64,000 bases of DNA from Betaproteobacteria bacterium (GCA_016708825.1 JADJEZ010000002.1:124001-188000), one strand, 5' to 3'; shown: positions 1-10,096, numbered from the stretch's first letter. The notes: generated from the letters alone by a model not told the origin. Translations and numbers: made by a program.

Positions 1-1087
1 CCGCCTCGGCTGCGTCCAGCATCTCGTTCAGGGCGTCCGCCACGGCCTGCGTCTCCCGCGCACCCGCGCGCGGAACGCGCCTGCCGTGGTCTCCCCCGGT
101 GATCGCGCGCGCCGCCTCGGCGATCGCCTTTGTCGGCCGCACGATGCGGCGGCTGGCCGCGATCGCAACGCCGAGCGTGGCGAGCAGCACCGCGAAGACC
201 GCGATCGCGCCCTGGACCGCGCGCGCGCGCGCGCCGGCGAACACCGATTCGGCCGGGATCCCCGCGTAGGCGACCCAGTCGGCCTGCTCCACCCGCGCGA
301 AGCCGAAGACGCGCCGCACCCCGTCCTCACCCAGGTCCTGCACCGGCCCCTCCATTCCCGAGACCACGCGGCGGAAGGCGGGAAGCGCGTGCAGGTCGCT
401 TCCGGAGAATCCGTCGGCGCCGCCCGAGCGGGCGAGTCCCTGGCCCGCGAGCGTGGCAAGGCTCACGACCGAGTCGTCGTGGGGTTTCGGCCCCGGTGGG
501 AGCACCTGGTAGCGCTCCAGGTCGGTCGAGAGGGCAACGGCCCCCTTGAAACCGCCCCGGTCGTCGCGCAGCGGCTGGGCGAGGCTCACCGTCCAGCGCC
601 CGGTGACGAAGTCCTGCGCGGGCCCGCCGACGGTAAAGCCTCCCGACTCCCGTGCGCCCGCGAGCCACAGCCCGGGGTCGACCCGCGGCGCCGGCCCCGC
701 CGCCGGCGGGTGCACCGAACAGGCGAGCCGGCCTTCGGCGTCGACCACCACCACGTTGCTCACGCGCGGGGCGAACATCACGACGTCGCGCAGGACCGAC
801 TCGCACGCGCCGGGGTCGAGGGCGCGCACCGCCGGACGGTCGGCGAGAGTCTCGAGCGTGGTGCGCGCGAAGAGGAGGAAGCGATCGGTGTCGCGCGCCG
901 CGATCTCGGCGAGCGTGAAGGCGGCCCGGCCCGCCTGCCACCGTTCTTCCTCGGCCGAGCGGTAGAAATCGTAGCCCACGAACACCGCGAGGGGTGCCGC
1001 CACGACGGCGCACATGGCGAGGAGCTGGGCGCGCAGCGACCAGCTGTCGGCCTTCCATTTCCTGCGGGGGGTCGCGGGCGCTTCCAT
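1..1087 (-). CDS. Membrane sensor with HAMP domain, N-terminal part only
   Basis: The frame opens at ATG 1087 and runs off the left edge, giving 362 residues with no stop. There is one membrane segment at about residues 19-40 and then a roughly 245-residue extracytoplasmic region with the look of a double-Cache/PDC ligand sensor. A second membrane segment (about 288-312) is followed by a HAMP-type linker containing RRIVRPTKAIAEAA. The output domain (histidine kinase, cyclase or chemotaxis) lies outside the window, so the class is unknown. The start is 13 bases after the phnW stop on the same strand, which suggests the same transcript and, by inference, a role in sensing phosphonate or 2-aminoethylphosphonate. 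No strong Shine-Dalgarno precedes the start, so translation may be coupled to phnW. Confidence 0.75.
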   Translation of the reverse strand, partial: MEAPATPRRKWKADSWSLRAQLLAMCAVVAAPLAVFVGYDFYRSAEEERWQAGRAAFTLAEIAARDTDRFLLFARTTLETLADRPAVRALDPGACESVLRDVVMFAPRVSNVVVVDAEGRLACSVHPPAAGPAPRVDPGLWLAGARESGGFTVGGPAQDFVTGRWTVSLAQPLRDDRGGFKGAVALSTDLERYQVLPPGPKPHDDSVVSLATLAGQGLARSGGADGFSGSDLHALPAFRRVVSGMEGPVQDLGEDGVRRVFGFARVEQADWVAYAGIPAESVFAGARARAVQGAIAVFAVLLATLGVAIAASRRIVRPTKAIAEAARAITGGDHGRRVPRAGARETQAVADALNEMLDAAEA

Positions 1088-1100
1088 GGCGGATACGAGT

Positions 1101-2240
1101 CTATCCGGCCGCGGCCTCCCGCACCCGCCCGGCGCGGCGCACGCCCATCTCCGCGAGGGTCTCGCCGACCGCCGAGACGACGTTGCGCATCTCGTTCTCG
1201 TCGATGGCGCCGATGCAGCCGACGCGGAAGGTCTCCACCCGGGTGAGCTTGCCCGGGTAGAGGACGTAGCCCTTCGCCTTCACCCGGTCGTAGAACGCCT
1301 GGAAGACGTAGGCGGGGTCGTCGGGCGCGTGGAAGGTCACGATCACCGGCGCCTGGATCGCGCGCGGCAGGAAAGGCTTCAGGCCCAGCGCTTCCATGCC
1401 TTCGACCAGCACCGCGCAGTTGCGCGCGTAACGCGCTCCCCGGGCGGGCGTGCCGCCCTCGGCGAGGAACTGGTCGAGTGCCGCGCGGAAGGCCGCCACG
1501 ACGTGGGTGGGCGGCGTGAAGCGCCACTGCGTGGTCTTCTGCAGGTACGTCCACTGGTCGAAGAGGTCCATCGCGAGCGAGTGGGAGTTGCCCTGGCACT
1601 TCTCGAGGACGGCCCTCCTCGCGATCACGAAACCCATGCCCGGCACGCCCTCGATGCACTTCCCGGAGGCGGCGACCACCGCGTCCACCGGGTAGCGGGA
1701 GACGTCGATGTCGATCGCGCCGAAGGAACTCATGGCGTCCACGATGAGGCCCTTGCCGTGGCGCGCGCAGGCCGCGGCGATTTCCGGCAGCGGGTTGAGT
1801 ATTCCGGTGCCCGTCTCGCAGTGCACCTGCGCCACATGGGTGATCGCCGGGTCTGCCCGGAGCGCCTCCTCCACCATCGCGCCGGTCGGATGCCGGTCCT
1901 CGGGCAGGTCGAGCGCGGCGTGTGCCCTCCCGAGGTAGCCGAGGATCTTCAGGATCCGCTGGCAATAGGCGCCGTTCTGCGGCACGAGCACCTTGCCGTC
2001 GCGGGGAACGAGGTTCGCGAGTGCCGCCTCCACCGAGAAGGTCCCGCTTCCCTGGAGCGGCACGCACACGTGGGTCGCTTCTCCCCGGACCACGTCCACC
2101 AGGTCCCGGCAGATGCTGCCGGTGATCGCGTTGAAGGACTGGTCCCAGGACCCCCAGTCGCGAAGCATCGCGGCCTTGGTCGCGAGCGAGGTGGTGAGCG
2201 GGCCCGGGGTGAGCAGAATGGGGTCGTTGCCGCGAATCAT
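1101..2240 (-). CDS. phnW: 2-aminoethylphosphonate--pyruvate transaminase
   Basis: PLP-dependent class V aminotransferase that moves the amino group of 2-aminoethylphosphonate to pyruvate, giving phosphonoacetaldehyde and alanine in the cytosol. The 379-residue product has the family start (ILLTPGPL), the DAMSSFGA segment and the PLP lysine in AASGKCIEGVPG, and its length fits PhnW. The start is a tandem ATGATG. The second ATG (2240) sits five bases after GGAGG; the first (2243) is too close. The gene overlaps the stop of the upstream permease, so the two are translationally coupled. It is the entry enzyme for the PhnY and PhnA genes in the divergent operon. Identification is firm from conserved blocks and context. 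Confidence 0.95.
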   Translation of the reverse strand: MIRGNDPILLTPGPLTTSLATKAAMLRDWGSWDQSFNAITGSICRDLVDVVRGEATHVCVPLQGSGTFSVEAALANLVPRDGKVLVPQNGAYCQRILKILGYLGRAHAALDLPEDRHPTGAMVEEALRADPAITHVAQVHCETGTGILNPLPEIAAACARHGKGLIVDAMSSFGAIDIDVSRYPVDAVVAASGKCIEGVPGMGFVIARRAVLEKCQGNSHSLAMDLFDQWTYLQKTTQWRFTPPTHVVAAFRAALDQFLAEGGTPARGARYARNCAVLVEGMEALGLKPFLPRAIQAPVIVTFHAPDDPAYVFQAFYDRVKAKGYVLYPGKLTRVETFRVGCIGAIDENEMRNVVSAVGETLAEMGVRRAGRVREAAAG

Positions 2241-3979
2241 CATTGCCTCCAGGCCTGCGTGCGGCGATCCAGCCACACCTGCAGGACATGATATACGGCG
2301 CACACCACCGCCGAGGTCGCCACGATCAGGGTCGCCATCGCCGCCGCCGCGCCGATGTCGCCCGCCTCGTCCAGGTTCACGATGGCCACCGAGGCGACGA
2401 CCGTGCCCGGCGCGTAGAGAAACATCACCGCCGAAACGGTGGTCATCGCGTTCACGAAGAGGTAGCGGCTGATTTCCAGCACCGCCGGAAGGCACACCGG
2501 CACGCTCACCCGGAAGAAGGTGCGCCAGAAGGCCACGCGCAGCGAGGCCGACACCGCCTCGAACTCGTTGTCGAGCTGCTTGAGCGCCGTGAGCGCGGTG
2601 AGGTGGGACGACGTGTAGTAGTGCACCGTCGTGCACACCACCAGGATCGCCATGCTGCCGTAGAGCGCGTGCAGCGGGTTCGCCTGCTCGACGAAGAAGA
2701 AGATGTAGCCCAGTCCCAGCACCATCCCCGGCACGCCCATGGGCAGCACGGCCGCGAGCCGCACGAAGGGCCGCCATGCGCCCATCCCGCGCGTCTTCTC
2801 CAGCAGGTAGGCCGTGGTGAAGACGAACAGTGTGCCCAGGCTCGCGCACCAGAAGGCCATCGTGAGGCTGTTCAGGTAGGAGGAGAAAAGCCCCGCCTCC
2901 ACGAGCCCCATGCGGTAGTGGTCCAGCGAGAGCGAGAAGTTGTAGGGCCAGAGCTTCACGAAGGAGGCGTAGGCGGCCATGCCCAGCACCGCCAGCATGA
3001 GCGCGCCCAGCAGTGCGCAGTAGGCCGTCATCGCCCAGTCGAATCCCCGCGAGGGGCGCGGCACGAAGGGGACGGAGCGCGCCGAGAGGAGCGCGGATTG
3101 GCGTTTCTGCACCCGCGTGTCCACCAGCCAGGTCACCGCGACGGGTGCCAGCAGGATGATCGCGACCACCGCCCCCTTGGCGAAATCCTGCTGCCCGATC
3201 ACCAGCTTGAAGATGTCGGTCGCGAGCATGTTGAAGTTGCCGCCGATCACCTTCGGGATGCCGAAGTCGCTGAGCGAGTAGGTGAAGACGACCATCGCGG
3301 CGCTCACCAGGCCGTACTTCGCGCCCGGGACCGTGATCGTCCGGAACTTGCGCACCGTCCCCGTCCCGAGGGCGTCGGCAGCCTCGTAGAGCCTCGCGTC
3401 CGTGAGCGAAAGCGCGGTCACCAGGATCATGAGCGCATGCGGGAAGGTCGCGAAGACGAGCGAGACCACGACGCCCGGGGCGCCGTAGATCTGCGTCTCG
3501 CCCATGAGTGCCTTCAGCAGCCCCTGGTTGCCGAACCAGAAGATGAAGGAGATGGCGGCCAGGAGCGAGGGTGCCAGGATCGGCACCAGCGCCACGTTGC
3601 GCAGCAGCGCCTTGAAGCGCATGCAGCTCCTCGTGAGCGCGTAGGCGAAGGTAAAGGCGAGCGGTATCGTGATCGCGGTCACGAGCGCGGAGACCCAGGC
3701 GCTGTTCCAGATGGACCGGGCCAGCGCCGGCGTGCGGAAGTAGGAGACGAAGTTCGCGAGACCGACGAACTCCCCGGCGCGGCTCTCGAGGCTCTTCGCG
3801 AGGATCATGGCCAGGGGCGCCAAGAGGAACACGGCCAGCGCCGCCCCCGCGGCGAGGAGTATCGCGTGCGCGACCCGGTCGCTCCAGTGCACCCGCAGGC
3901 GCGGCCGGTAGACGCGCCCGAAGAGCTGCGGGCTCCCGGGGGCGATGGAGCCGTAGGCGGGATCCGGGGTGGCGCTCAC
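2240..3979 (-). CDS. 2-aminoethylphosphonate ABC transporter permease (two-domain)
   Basis: Integral inner-membrane protein of 579 residues with about 12 hydrophobic segments and two copies of the binding-protein-dependent permease domain. The EAA-type loops lie near LYEAADALGTGTVRKFRTITVPG and NEFEAVSASLRVAFWRTFFRVSVP. In Salmonella PhnSTUV the two permeases are separate; here they form one chain, as in the iron(III)-type FbpB layout and the putative phosphonate type often called PhnU2. The start is GTG 3979, overlapping the stop of the ATPase gene (GTGA), and the stop overlaps phnW. Substrate assignment rests on the flanking phnW and on similarity to the phosphonate-linked family. Confidence 0.88.
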   Translation of the reverse strand: MSATPDPAYGSIAPGSPQLFGRVYRPRLRVHWSDRVAHAILLAAGAALAVFLLAPLAMILAKSLESRAGEFVGLANFVSYFRTPALARSIWNSAWVSALVTAITIPLAFTFAYALTRSCMRFKALLRNVALVPILAPSLLAAISFIFWFGNQGLLKALMGETQIYGAPGVVVSLVFATFPHALMILVTALSLTDARLYEAADALGTGTVRKFRTITVPGAKYGLVSAAMVVFTYSLSDFGIPKVIGGNFNMLATDIFKLVIGQQDFAKGAVVAIILLAPVAVTWLVDTRVQKRQSALLSARSVPFVPRPSRGFDWAMTAYCALLGALMLAVLGMAAYASFVKLWPYNFSLSLDHYRMGLVEAGLFSSYLNSLTMAFWCASLGTLFVFTTAYLLEKTRGMGAWRPFVRLAAVLPMGVPGMVLGLGYIFFFVEQANPLHALYGSMAILVVCTTVHYYTSSHLTALTALKQLDNEFEAVSASLRVAFWRTFFRVSVPVCLPAVLEISRYLFVNAMTTVSAVMFLYAPGTVVASVAIVNLDEAGDIGAAAAMATLIVATSAVVCAVYHVLQVWLDRRTQAWRQ

Positions 3980-5067
3980 GCGACGGGCTTGGCGGCGAAG
4001 ACGCGCATGCGCTCGCGCGGGACGGCTACCCGCAGCGTGTCGCCGGGCTTCACCCGGAACTCCGTGAGGTCGTTCACCGAGAGGTCCGCGATGAGGGGCT
4101 GCCCGATCCCGTCGATGCGCACCGTGAGACGCGAGTAGGAGCCGAGGAACTCCACCTCGCCGACCGTCGCCGACGCCGAGTTGGGTGTTGCCGCATCGAC
4201 TCCGCGCACGAGCACGTCCTCGGGACGGAAGAAGACCTGCAGGTCCTGGTCCGGTCCGAGCGCTTCGTCGATCTCGCAGGCGAAGCGGTGCGCGCCCACC
4301 TGGATCGCGCTGTCACCCGCCCGGCGCGCGGGCAGGAGGTTGGTCTTGCCCACGAAGTCGGCGACGAAGGGCGTGGCGGGAGCGCCGTAGACCTCGGACG
4401 GCGTGCCGATCTGCTCGATCACGCCGTGGTTCATCACGACGATGCGATCGGCGAGCGAGAGCGCCTCCTCCTGGTCGTGGGTGACGAGGATCGTGGTGAT
4501 CCCCAGGCGCTGCTGCAGGCTCCGTATCTCGCCGCGCAGGCGCACGCGCACGCGCGCATCGAGCGCGGAGAGCGGCTCGTCCAGGAGCATGAGGCCCGGC
4601 GACGTGGCGATGGCCCGGGCGATGGCGATGCGCTGCTGCTCGCCCCCGGAGAGCTGCGCGGGGAACTTCCCGCCGCTGCCGGCAAGCCCCACGAGCACGA
4701 GCAACTCGGCCACGCGCGCCTCGCGCTGCTCCTTCGGCACGCGCCGGTTCACCAGCCCGTAGGCGACGTTCTCGGCCACGGTGAGGTTGGGGAAGAGCGC
4801 GTAGGACTGGAAGACGATCCCGTAGTCGCGCTGCATGGGAGGCAGGAGCGAGATGTCGCGGCCTGCCTGGACGATCTTCCCGGCGCTTTGCACCTCGAGC
4901 CCCGCGATGATCCTGAGGAGCGTGGTCTTGCCGCAGCCCGAGGGGCCGAGGAAGCACACGAGTTCTCCCGGCCGGACCGAGAGGCTCACGTCGTTCAGCG
5001 CGACGAAGCTCCCGAACTCCTTGCGGATGTGCTCGAGGACGAGGAAGTCGGGCGCGGTCTGGGGCAA
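3976..5067 (-). CDS. phnT: 2-aminoethylphosphonate ABC transporter ATP-binding protein
   Basis: Cytoplasmic ATPase of 363 residues. It has Walker A (GPSGCGKTT, near residue 38), the Q-loop (VFQSYALFPN), the ABC signature LSGGEQQR, Walker B (LMLLDEPLSALD), the switch histidine (LVTHDQEEA) and a C-terminal TOBE-like region of about 120 residues, as in the spermidine/iron importer class. It is coupled to the two-domain permease by a four-base overlap. The annotated start is a TTG with no clear ribosome site; no ATG or GTG gives a better N-terminus, so the exact start is uncertain by a few residues. It powers uptake of the PhnW substrate. Confidence 0.9.
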   Translation of the reverse strand: MPQTAPDFLVLEHIRKEFGSFVALNDVSLSVRPGELVCFLGPSGCGKTTLLRIIAGLEVQSAGKIVQAGRDISLLPPMQRDYGIVFQSYALFPNLTVAENVAYGLVNRRVPKEQREARVAELLVLVGLAGSGGKFPAQLSGGEQQRIAIARAIATSPGLMLLDEPLSALDARVRVRLRGEIRSLQQRLGITTILVTHDQEEALSLADRIVVMNHGVIEQIGTPSEVYGAPATPFVADFVGKTNLLPARRAGDSAIQVGAHRFACEIDEALGPDQDLQVFFRPEDVLVRGVDAATPNSASATVGEVEFLGSYSRLTVRIDGIGQPLIADLSVNDLTEFRVKPGDTLRVAVPRERMRVFAAKPVA

Positions 5068-5135
5068 GGCGGCACTCGCAAGCGCAGGGCCGGCCGGCGC
5101 GTCGCGCGCCGCCCGGAACCGGATTCAGCGGCGGG

Positions 5136-6167
5136 CTACTTCTCCGACTTCGCGCCGTAGCGCTTCTGCCACTCGGCGAGGATCTTTTCGCGGTTCGAGG
5201 CGGCGAACGCGAAGTTGTTCTTGATGATCTTCTTGTCGAGGTCCGCCGGGATGTGCGGCAGGGAAGGCTTCACTTCGGGGTGCGCCACCAGCGCGAAGTT
5301 CTTCGCGTAAGCCATGTTGGCTTCCTTCGTGGCCACCCAGTCCATGAGCTTCTTCGCCGCGTCCATCTTCTTCGTGGCCTTCACGATGCCGGAGGATTCC
5401 ACGTCCCAGCCCAGGCCCTCCTTCGGGAAGACCAGGTCGACCGGCGCGCCCTTCTGCTTCACGTCGTTGCCGCGGAAGTCGAAGGAGATGCCCACCACGA
5501 ACTCCCCCGCGCCGGACTGGCGGCAGGGCTTGGAGCCCGAGTGGGTGTACTGCGCGACGTTCTCGTGCAGCTGGTCCATGTACTTCCAGCCGCCCGCTTC
5601 CCCCATGACCTGGAGCCAGCCCGAGACGCTCAGGTATCCCGTGCCGCTCGAGGCCGGGTTCGGCATCGTCACCTGGCCCTTGTAGACGGGCTTCGCCAGG
5701 TCGGCCCAGCTTTCGGGCTTGGGGATGCCCTTCTTCTGCCCTTCGACGGTGTTGTAGCAGACGACCGCGGCGTAGACGTCCATGCCGACCCACGACGGCG
5801 GCCGCGAGGTGTCGCTGAAGGTGGCGGTGAGCTTGTCGAAGCCGGCGGGCGCGTACGGGGCCAGCATGCCCTCGGCCTTGAAGATCTCCAGCGAGGAAGC
5901 GGAAACGCCCAGGATCACGTCGGCCTGCGGGTTCGCCTTCTCGGCGAGGATCTTCGCCGTGATGACGCCGGTGGAGTCGCGGACGAACTTCAGATCGATG
6001 TTGGGATTGGTCTTCTGGAAGGATTCGGTATAGGCCTTGAGCTGGTCGGTTTCCAGGGCGGTGTAGACGAGAAGCTCGGTTTTCTGGGCGAGGGCGCCGG
6101 TGGCGGCCAGCGCGGCGGCGACGGCGATGGCGGACAGGCCCGGCTTCCGGCGAAACATCGATTTCAT
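5136..6167 (-). CDS. phnS: 2-aminoethylphosphonate ABC transporter substrate-binding protein
   Basis: Periplasmic solute-binding protein of 343 residues that delivers the ligand to the downstream permease/ATPase. The N-terminus has basic residues, a hydrophobic core (LSAIAVAAALAATGALA) and a likely signal-peptidase cut after ALA. The mature protein belongs to the iron/AEP-type extracellular solute-binding family (TELLVYTALETDQLKAY, then VILGVSASSLEIF). ATG 6167 is preceded by AGGAG at suitable spacing. It lies 68 bases before the ATPase gene, in the usual order binding protein, ATPase, permease, transaminase. Ligand identity is inferred from context. Confidence 0.9.
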   Translation of the reverse strand: MKSMFRRKPGLSAIAVAAALAATGALAQKTELLVYTALETDQLKAYTESFQKTNPNIDLKFVRDSTGVITAKILAEKANPQADVILGVSASSLEIFKAEGMLAPYAPAGFDKLTATFSDTSRPPSWVGMDVYAAVVCYNTVEGQKKGIPKPESWADLAKPVYKGQVTMPNPASSGTGYLSVSGWLQVMGEAGGWKYMDQLHENVAQYTHSGSKPCRQSGAGEFVVGISFDFRGNDVKQKGAPVDLVFPKEGLGWDVESSGIVKATKKMDAAKKLMDWVATKEANMAYAKNFALVAHPEVKPSLPHIPADLDKKIIKNNFAFAASNREKILAEWQKRYGAKSEK

Positions 6168-6230
6168 GGAGTTCTCCTGGTGGCTCGTAGGGGGTGGGTC
6201 GTTTCTGGCGGCGGCTGATTATGACGATAT

Positions 6231-7355
6231 TCAGCCCTGCCCGGCGAGCGCCTCGTCCAGTGCCGGCGCCGGGTTCACGAAGTTGCGGCCGCGCGCGCCG
6301 TCCAGGGCATGGACGATCATCCCGCGCGCCTCGTCCGGCCCGACGCCGTAATCGGCGAAGGCCGTCGACACGCCGACTTCCGCGAGGAAAGCGGCCAGCC
6401 GCTCCCAGGGCCTCGCGGCTTCCGGCCCGAACACGCGCCCGAGCACTTCGTCGCGGGCAGTGTCCGCGCCATGGGCCAGGCGCCACACGAGCGGCAGCGG
6501 GAAGGAGCAGGCAAGCCCGTGCGGCAGGCCGTGCCGCAGGGTCATCTCGTAGGAAATCGAGTGGGCGAGCGCCGTGCGGGTGTTGCTGAAGGCGAGCCCC
6601 GCCAGGAGGCTCGCGCGCGACATCTCGGTGCGCAGCGCCCGGTCCGCGGGTGCGGCGAGGAGCCCCGGCAGGCAGGCGACGACCGTGCGCGCAGCCTCGA
6701 CCGCGAGGGTGTCGGAGACGGGATTCGCGTTCACGTTCCAGACCGATTCCAGCGCGTGGGACAGGGCGTCGAGCGCGCTGTTCCGGGTGACCGCGGCCGG
6801 CGCCGACAGCGCGAGGGACGGGTCGACGATCGCCGCCTCGGGCCAGGTCTCGCGCACGTGCAGCGAGAACTTCTTCGGCGCCGCGGAGCTCCGGTCCCAC
6901 AGCGTGGCCCAGGGCGTGACTTCGCTTCCGGTGCCCGCCGTCGTGGGCACCGCGACAAGCGCAAAGGCGCGCGCGACCGCCGGCTGGCGCCCGGCCGCGA
7001 GTGCCGCGAAGACGTCCTCGAAGCTTCCCTCGGAAGTCGCGATCTGCAGCAGCTTCGCGGTGTCGATGGCGCTGCCGCCGCCGACGGCCACCAGCACGCA
7101 GCCGCCGTGGCGCTGCCAGAACGCCCCGTAGCGGGCGCGGAACCACGACACCTCGGGGTTGGGCTCCACGTCCGCGACCACCTCGCGCAGGCGCGGGCCG
7201 AGCAGCGCGCGCAGCCGCGCCTCGAGCCCCGTGGCCGCCGCCTCGGGATAGGTGACGACCACCGCGTCGCGCCCGGCCAGCGCCTGGGGCAGCGACTCGA
7301 GCGCGCCCCAGCCGAAGCGCACCGACACCGGGTTGTGGAACGCCCACCCGCTCAT
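6231..7355 (-). CDS. Phosphonate-associated iron-containing alcohol dehydrogenase
   Basis: Group III (iron) alcohol dehydrogenase of 374 residues. It has the nucleotide loop GGGSAIDTAK, the PTTAGTGSEVT block and metal-ligand segments (DALSHALES, ALAHSIS and RHGLPHG). Relatives next to phosphonate transporters are described as phosphonate-metabolism-associated Fe-ADHs and resemble phosphonoacetaldehyde reductases. A plausible role is interconversion of a hydroxy-phosphonate such as 2-hydroxyethylphosphonate with phosphonoacetaldehyde, which would feed PhnY; this is inference. Its ATG overlaps the phnE stop (ATGA), so it is translationally coupled to the PhnCDE transporter and not to the AEP transporter 63 bases downstream. 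Confidence 0.85.
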   Translation of the reverse strand: MSGWAFHNPVSVRFGWGALESLPQALAGRDAVVVTYPEAAATGLEARLRALLGPRLREVVADVEPNPEVSWFRARYGAFWQRHGGCVLVAVGGGSAIDTAKLLQIATSEGSFEDVFAALAAGRQPAVARAFALVAVPTTAGTGSEVTPWATLWDRSSAAPKKFSLHVRETWPEAAIVDPSLALSAPAAVTRNSALDALSHALESVWNVNANPVSDTLAVEAARTVVACLPGLLAAPADRALRTEMSRASLLAGLAFSNTRTALAHSISYEMTLRHGLPHGLACSFPLPLVWRLAHGADTARDEVLGRVFGPEAARPWERLAAFLAEVGVSTAFADYGVGPDEARGMIVHALDGARGRNFVNPAPALDEALAGQG

Positions 7356-8158
7356 ATGAAGAGCTTGCGCACCCGCGCCGATATGAGGTCTATCGAGCTC
7401 ACGAAAGTGATGATGATGAGCATGACCGCGCAGGTCTGCGCGTACTCGAACCCGCGGATCACTTCGTAGAGGATGACCCCGATGCCGCCGGCCCCGACCA
7501 TTCCCACCACGGAAGCCGAGCGCACGTTCGACTCGAACCGGTAGAGCGAGTACGAGATCCACAGCGGCATCACCTGCGGGATCACGCCGTAGACGATCTC
7601 CTCGATGGCGCTGGAACCCGTGGCGCGCACGCCCTCCACCGGCCGCGGATCGATCGCCTCCACTGCCTCGGAGAAGAGCTTGGCGAGCGTGCCGGTGGTG
7701 TGGATCCAGAGGGCGAGCACCCCGGCGAACGGCCCCAGGCCCACGGCGACGATGAAGAGCATCGCGAAGACCATCTCGTTGATGGCCCGGCAGGCGTCCA
7801 TGACCCGGCGCACCGGCTGGTACACCCACCACGGCACGATATTGGACGAGGACAGCAGCCCGCAGGGCACGGCGCACACGATCGCGAGGACCGTGCCCCA
7901 CACGGCGATGTGCACCGTGACGATCATCTCGCGCAGGTAGGACTTCCATTCGCGGAAGTCGGGCGGGAAGAATTCCGCGAGGAAAACCTTCATGTTCCCG
8001 CTGTCCTTCCACAGGTCCAGCGGGCGCATGTCGGCGCCCTTCCACGCCCACAGGAGCACGAGCGCGAACACGGCCCAGCCGAAGGCCTGGGCCAGCGTCC
8101 GCCGGGGCCCGCCCGGTGGCGAGAGCGCCCCCGGCGGAATGGTCGCTGCCTGGGTCAC
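7352..8158 (-). CDS. phnE: Phosphonate ABC transporter permease PhnE
   Basis: Inner-membrane permease of 268 residues with about six membrane segments. The conserved cytoplasmic loop of the family runs through EAVEAIDPRPVEGVRATG, followed by the PhnE-typical VYGVIPQVMPLWISY and VGAGGIGVILYEVI. It forms the channel of the PhnCDE importer with the adjacent PhnD and PhnC. It overlaps phnD by four bases upstream and the iron dehydrogenase downstream, so all three are likely one translational unit. The N-terminal 20 or so residues before the first membrane segment are not conserved and the start may be slightly later. Confidence 0.92.
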   Translation of the reverse strand: MTQAATIPPGALSPPGGPRRTLAQAFGWAVFALVLLWAWKGADMRPLDLWKDSGNMKVFLAEFFPPDFREWKSYLREMIVTVHIAVWGTVLAIVCAVPCGLLSSSNIVPWWVYQPVRRVMDACRAINEMVFAMLFIVAVGLGPFAGVLALWIHTTGTLAKLFSEAVEAIDPRPVEGVRATGSSAIEEIVYGVIPQVMPLWISYSLYRFESNVRSASVVGMVGAGGIGVILYEVIRGFEYAQTCAVMLIIITFVSSIDLISARVRKLFI

Positions 8159-9111
8159 TGGGCCTGCTTGGCGAGCTCCGCGAGCTTCGCGTCGATGCCC
8201 TTGAGTTTCTCCGTCTTCTCCGCGGGCGAGAGCGTCGTGTCGCCACCGACCTTGGCGCGGTCCTTGGCGAGCTCCAGCTGGCGGATGGGAATCAGCTGCG
8301 CGTTGCTGGACTCACGGAAGCCGGCGATCTGCTGCATGCCCTTGAGGACCGCCTTCTCGCGATCGTCCTTGCCGTAGCCGATGATGAACTTCTTCACCTT
8401 CGCCTTCACGTCCTCGGGCAGGTCCTTGCGCCAGACCAGCGGGTCGCGCGGGATGAGGGGCGAGGTCCACAGGATCTTCACTTCCGCGCGCTTGGCGGGG
8501 TCCTTGAGCTTCAGCTTGTCCAGTTCCTCGCTGTTGTTCGTGGCGACATCCACCTGCTTGTTGAGCACCGCGAGCAGGTTGATGCCGTGGGAGGCGGGAC
8601 GCACGATCTTGAACACGTCCTTCGCCTCCACCCCGCGCTTGGTGAACACGTAGTAGCCGGGCACGAGGGTGCCGGAGGTCGACTGCGGGTCCCCGGCGCC
8701 GAAGGAGAGCTCCTTGCCGCGCTTGAACATGTCGTCCAGGGAATTGAGCGGGCTGTCGCGGTGCGTGATGACATAGCTGTAGTAGCCCGGCGTGCCGTGC
8801 AGGTCGATGAACTGGGCGAACACCTCGCCGTTCGCGCGGTCCACCGCCTCGATGGCGCTCTTGTTGCCGTACCAGGCGATCTGCACCTTGTTGAAGCGCT
8901 GCGCCTCGATGATCCCCGTGTAGTCCGTGGAGAAGAAGGCGTTCACCTTGAGCCCCGTCTGCTTCTGCATGTCGTCGATGAAGGGGTCCCAGAGCGACTT
9001 GATGGCCGCGCTCTTGTCGGTGGAGATGATGCCGAAGTTGATTTCCTGCGCGGTGGCGGCGCCGGCCGTGATCGCAATGGCGGCGAGCGCGGCCCGGAAT
9101 AGCGTCTTCAT
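8155..9111 (-). CDS. phnD: Phosphonate ABC transporter substrate-binding protein PhnD
   Basis: Periplasmic phosphonate-binding protein of 318 residues. The signal peptide is short and clear (MKTLFRAALAAIAITAGAATA), and the mature protein starts QEINFGIISTDKS as in PhnD. Recognisable blocks are VNAFFSTDYTGIIEAQRFNKVQ, GDPQSTSGTLVPGYY, where phosphate-type ligands bind, and SHGINLLAVLNKQVDVATN. A good ribosome site (GAGGAG) precedes ATG 9111. It belongs to the PhnCDE importer. It is distinct from the second binding protein at 5136-6167, so this operon carries two phosphonate receptors of unrelated families. Confidence 0.94.
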   Translation of the reverse strand: MKTLFRAALAAIAITAGAATAQEINFGIISTDKSAAIKSLWDPFIDDMQKQTGLKVNAFFSTDYTGIIEAQRFNKVQIAWYGNKSAIEAVDRANGEVFAQFIDLHGTPGYYSYVITHRDSPLNSLDDMFKRGKELSFGAGDPQSTSGTLVPGYYVFTKRGVEAKDVFKIVRPASHGINLLAVLNKQVDVATNNSEELDKLKLKDPAKRAEVKILWTSPLIPRDPLVWRKDLPEDVKAKVKKFIIGYGKDDREKAVLKGMQQIAGFRESSNAQLIPIRQLELAKDRAKVGGDTTLSPAEKTEKLKGIDAKLAELAKQAQ

Positions 9112-9140
9112 GGGTAGGTCTCCTCGGGGTGGAAGGGCGG

Positions 9141-9998
<858 letters not shown>

Positions 9999-10072
9999 GG
10001 GTGTCTGCACTCCTCCTGTTTCGCGGCGTCGCGGTCACGGTCCATGCCCGCGCGCAGCGTATGCTTGTCGTG

Positions 10073-10096
10073 TTGCAGATTGTTGACAATCTACAA
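10073..10096. promoter_or_regulatory. Palindromic operator in the divergent phn promoter region
   Basis: A near-perfect inverted repeat lies between phnC and the regulator gene: TTGCAGATTGT, two bases, ACAATCTACAA, with one mismatched pair. The inner half-sites AGATTGT/ACAATCT are exact. FadR-type GntR regulators bind short dyads of the TTGT...ACAA kind, so this is the obvious site for the adjacent regulator. It overlaps the -35 element of the rightward promoter and would also lie close to the leftward start, so one bound dimer could control both operons. Confidence 0.65.

Noticed and set aside
86..1246. Long plus-strand open frames over the phn genes and elsewhere (for example 1014-2291 and 2243-4138)
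   Set aside because: They are Arg/His/Gly-rich mirror frames of high-GC genes on the other strand, with no family motifs.
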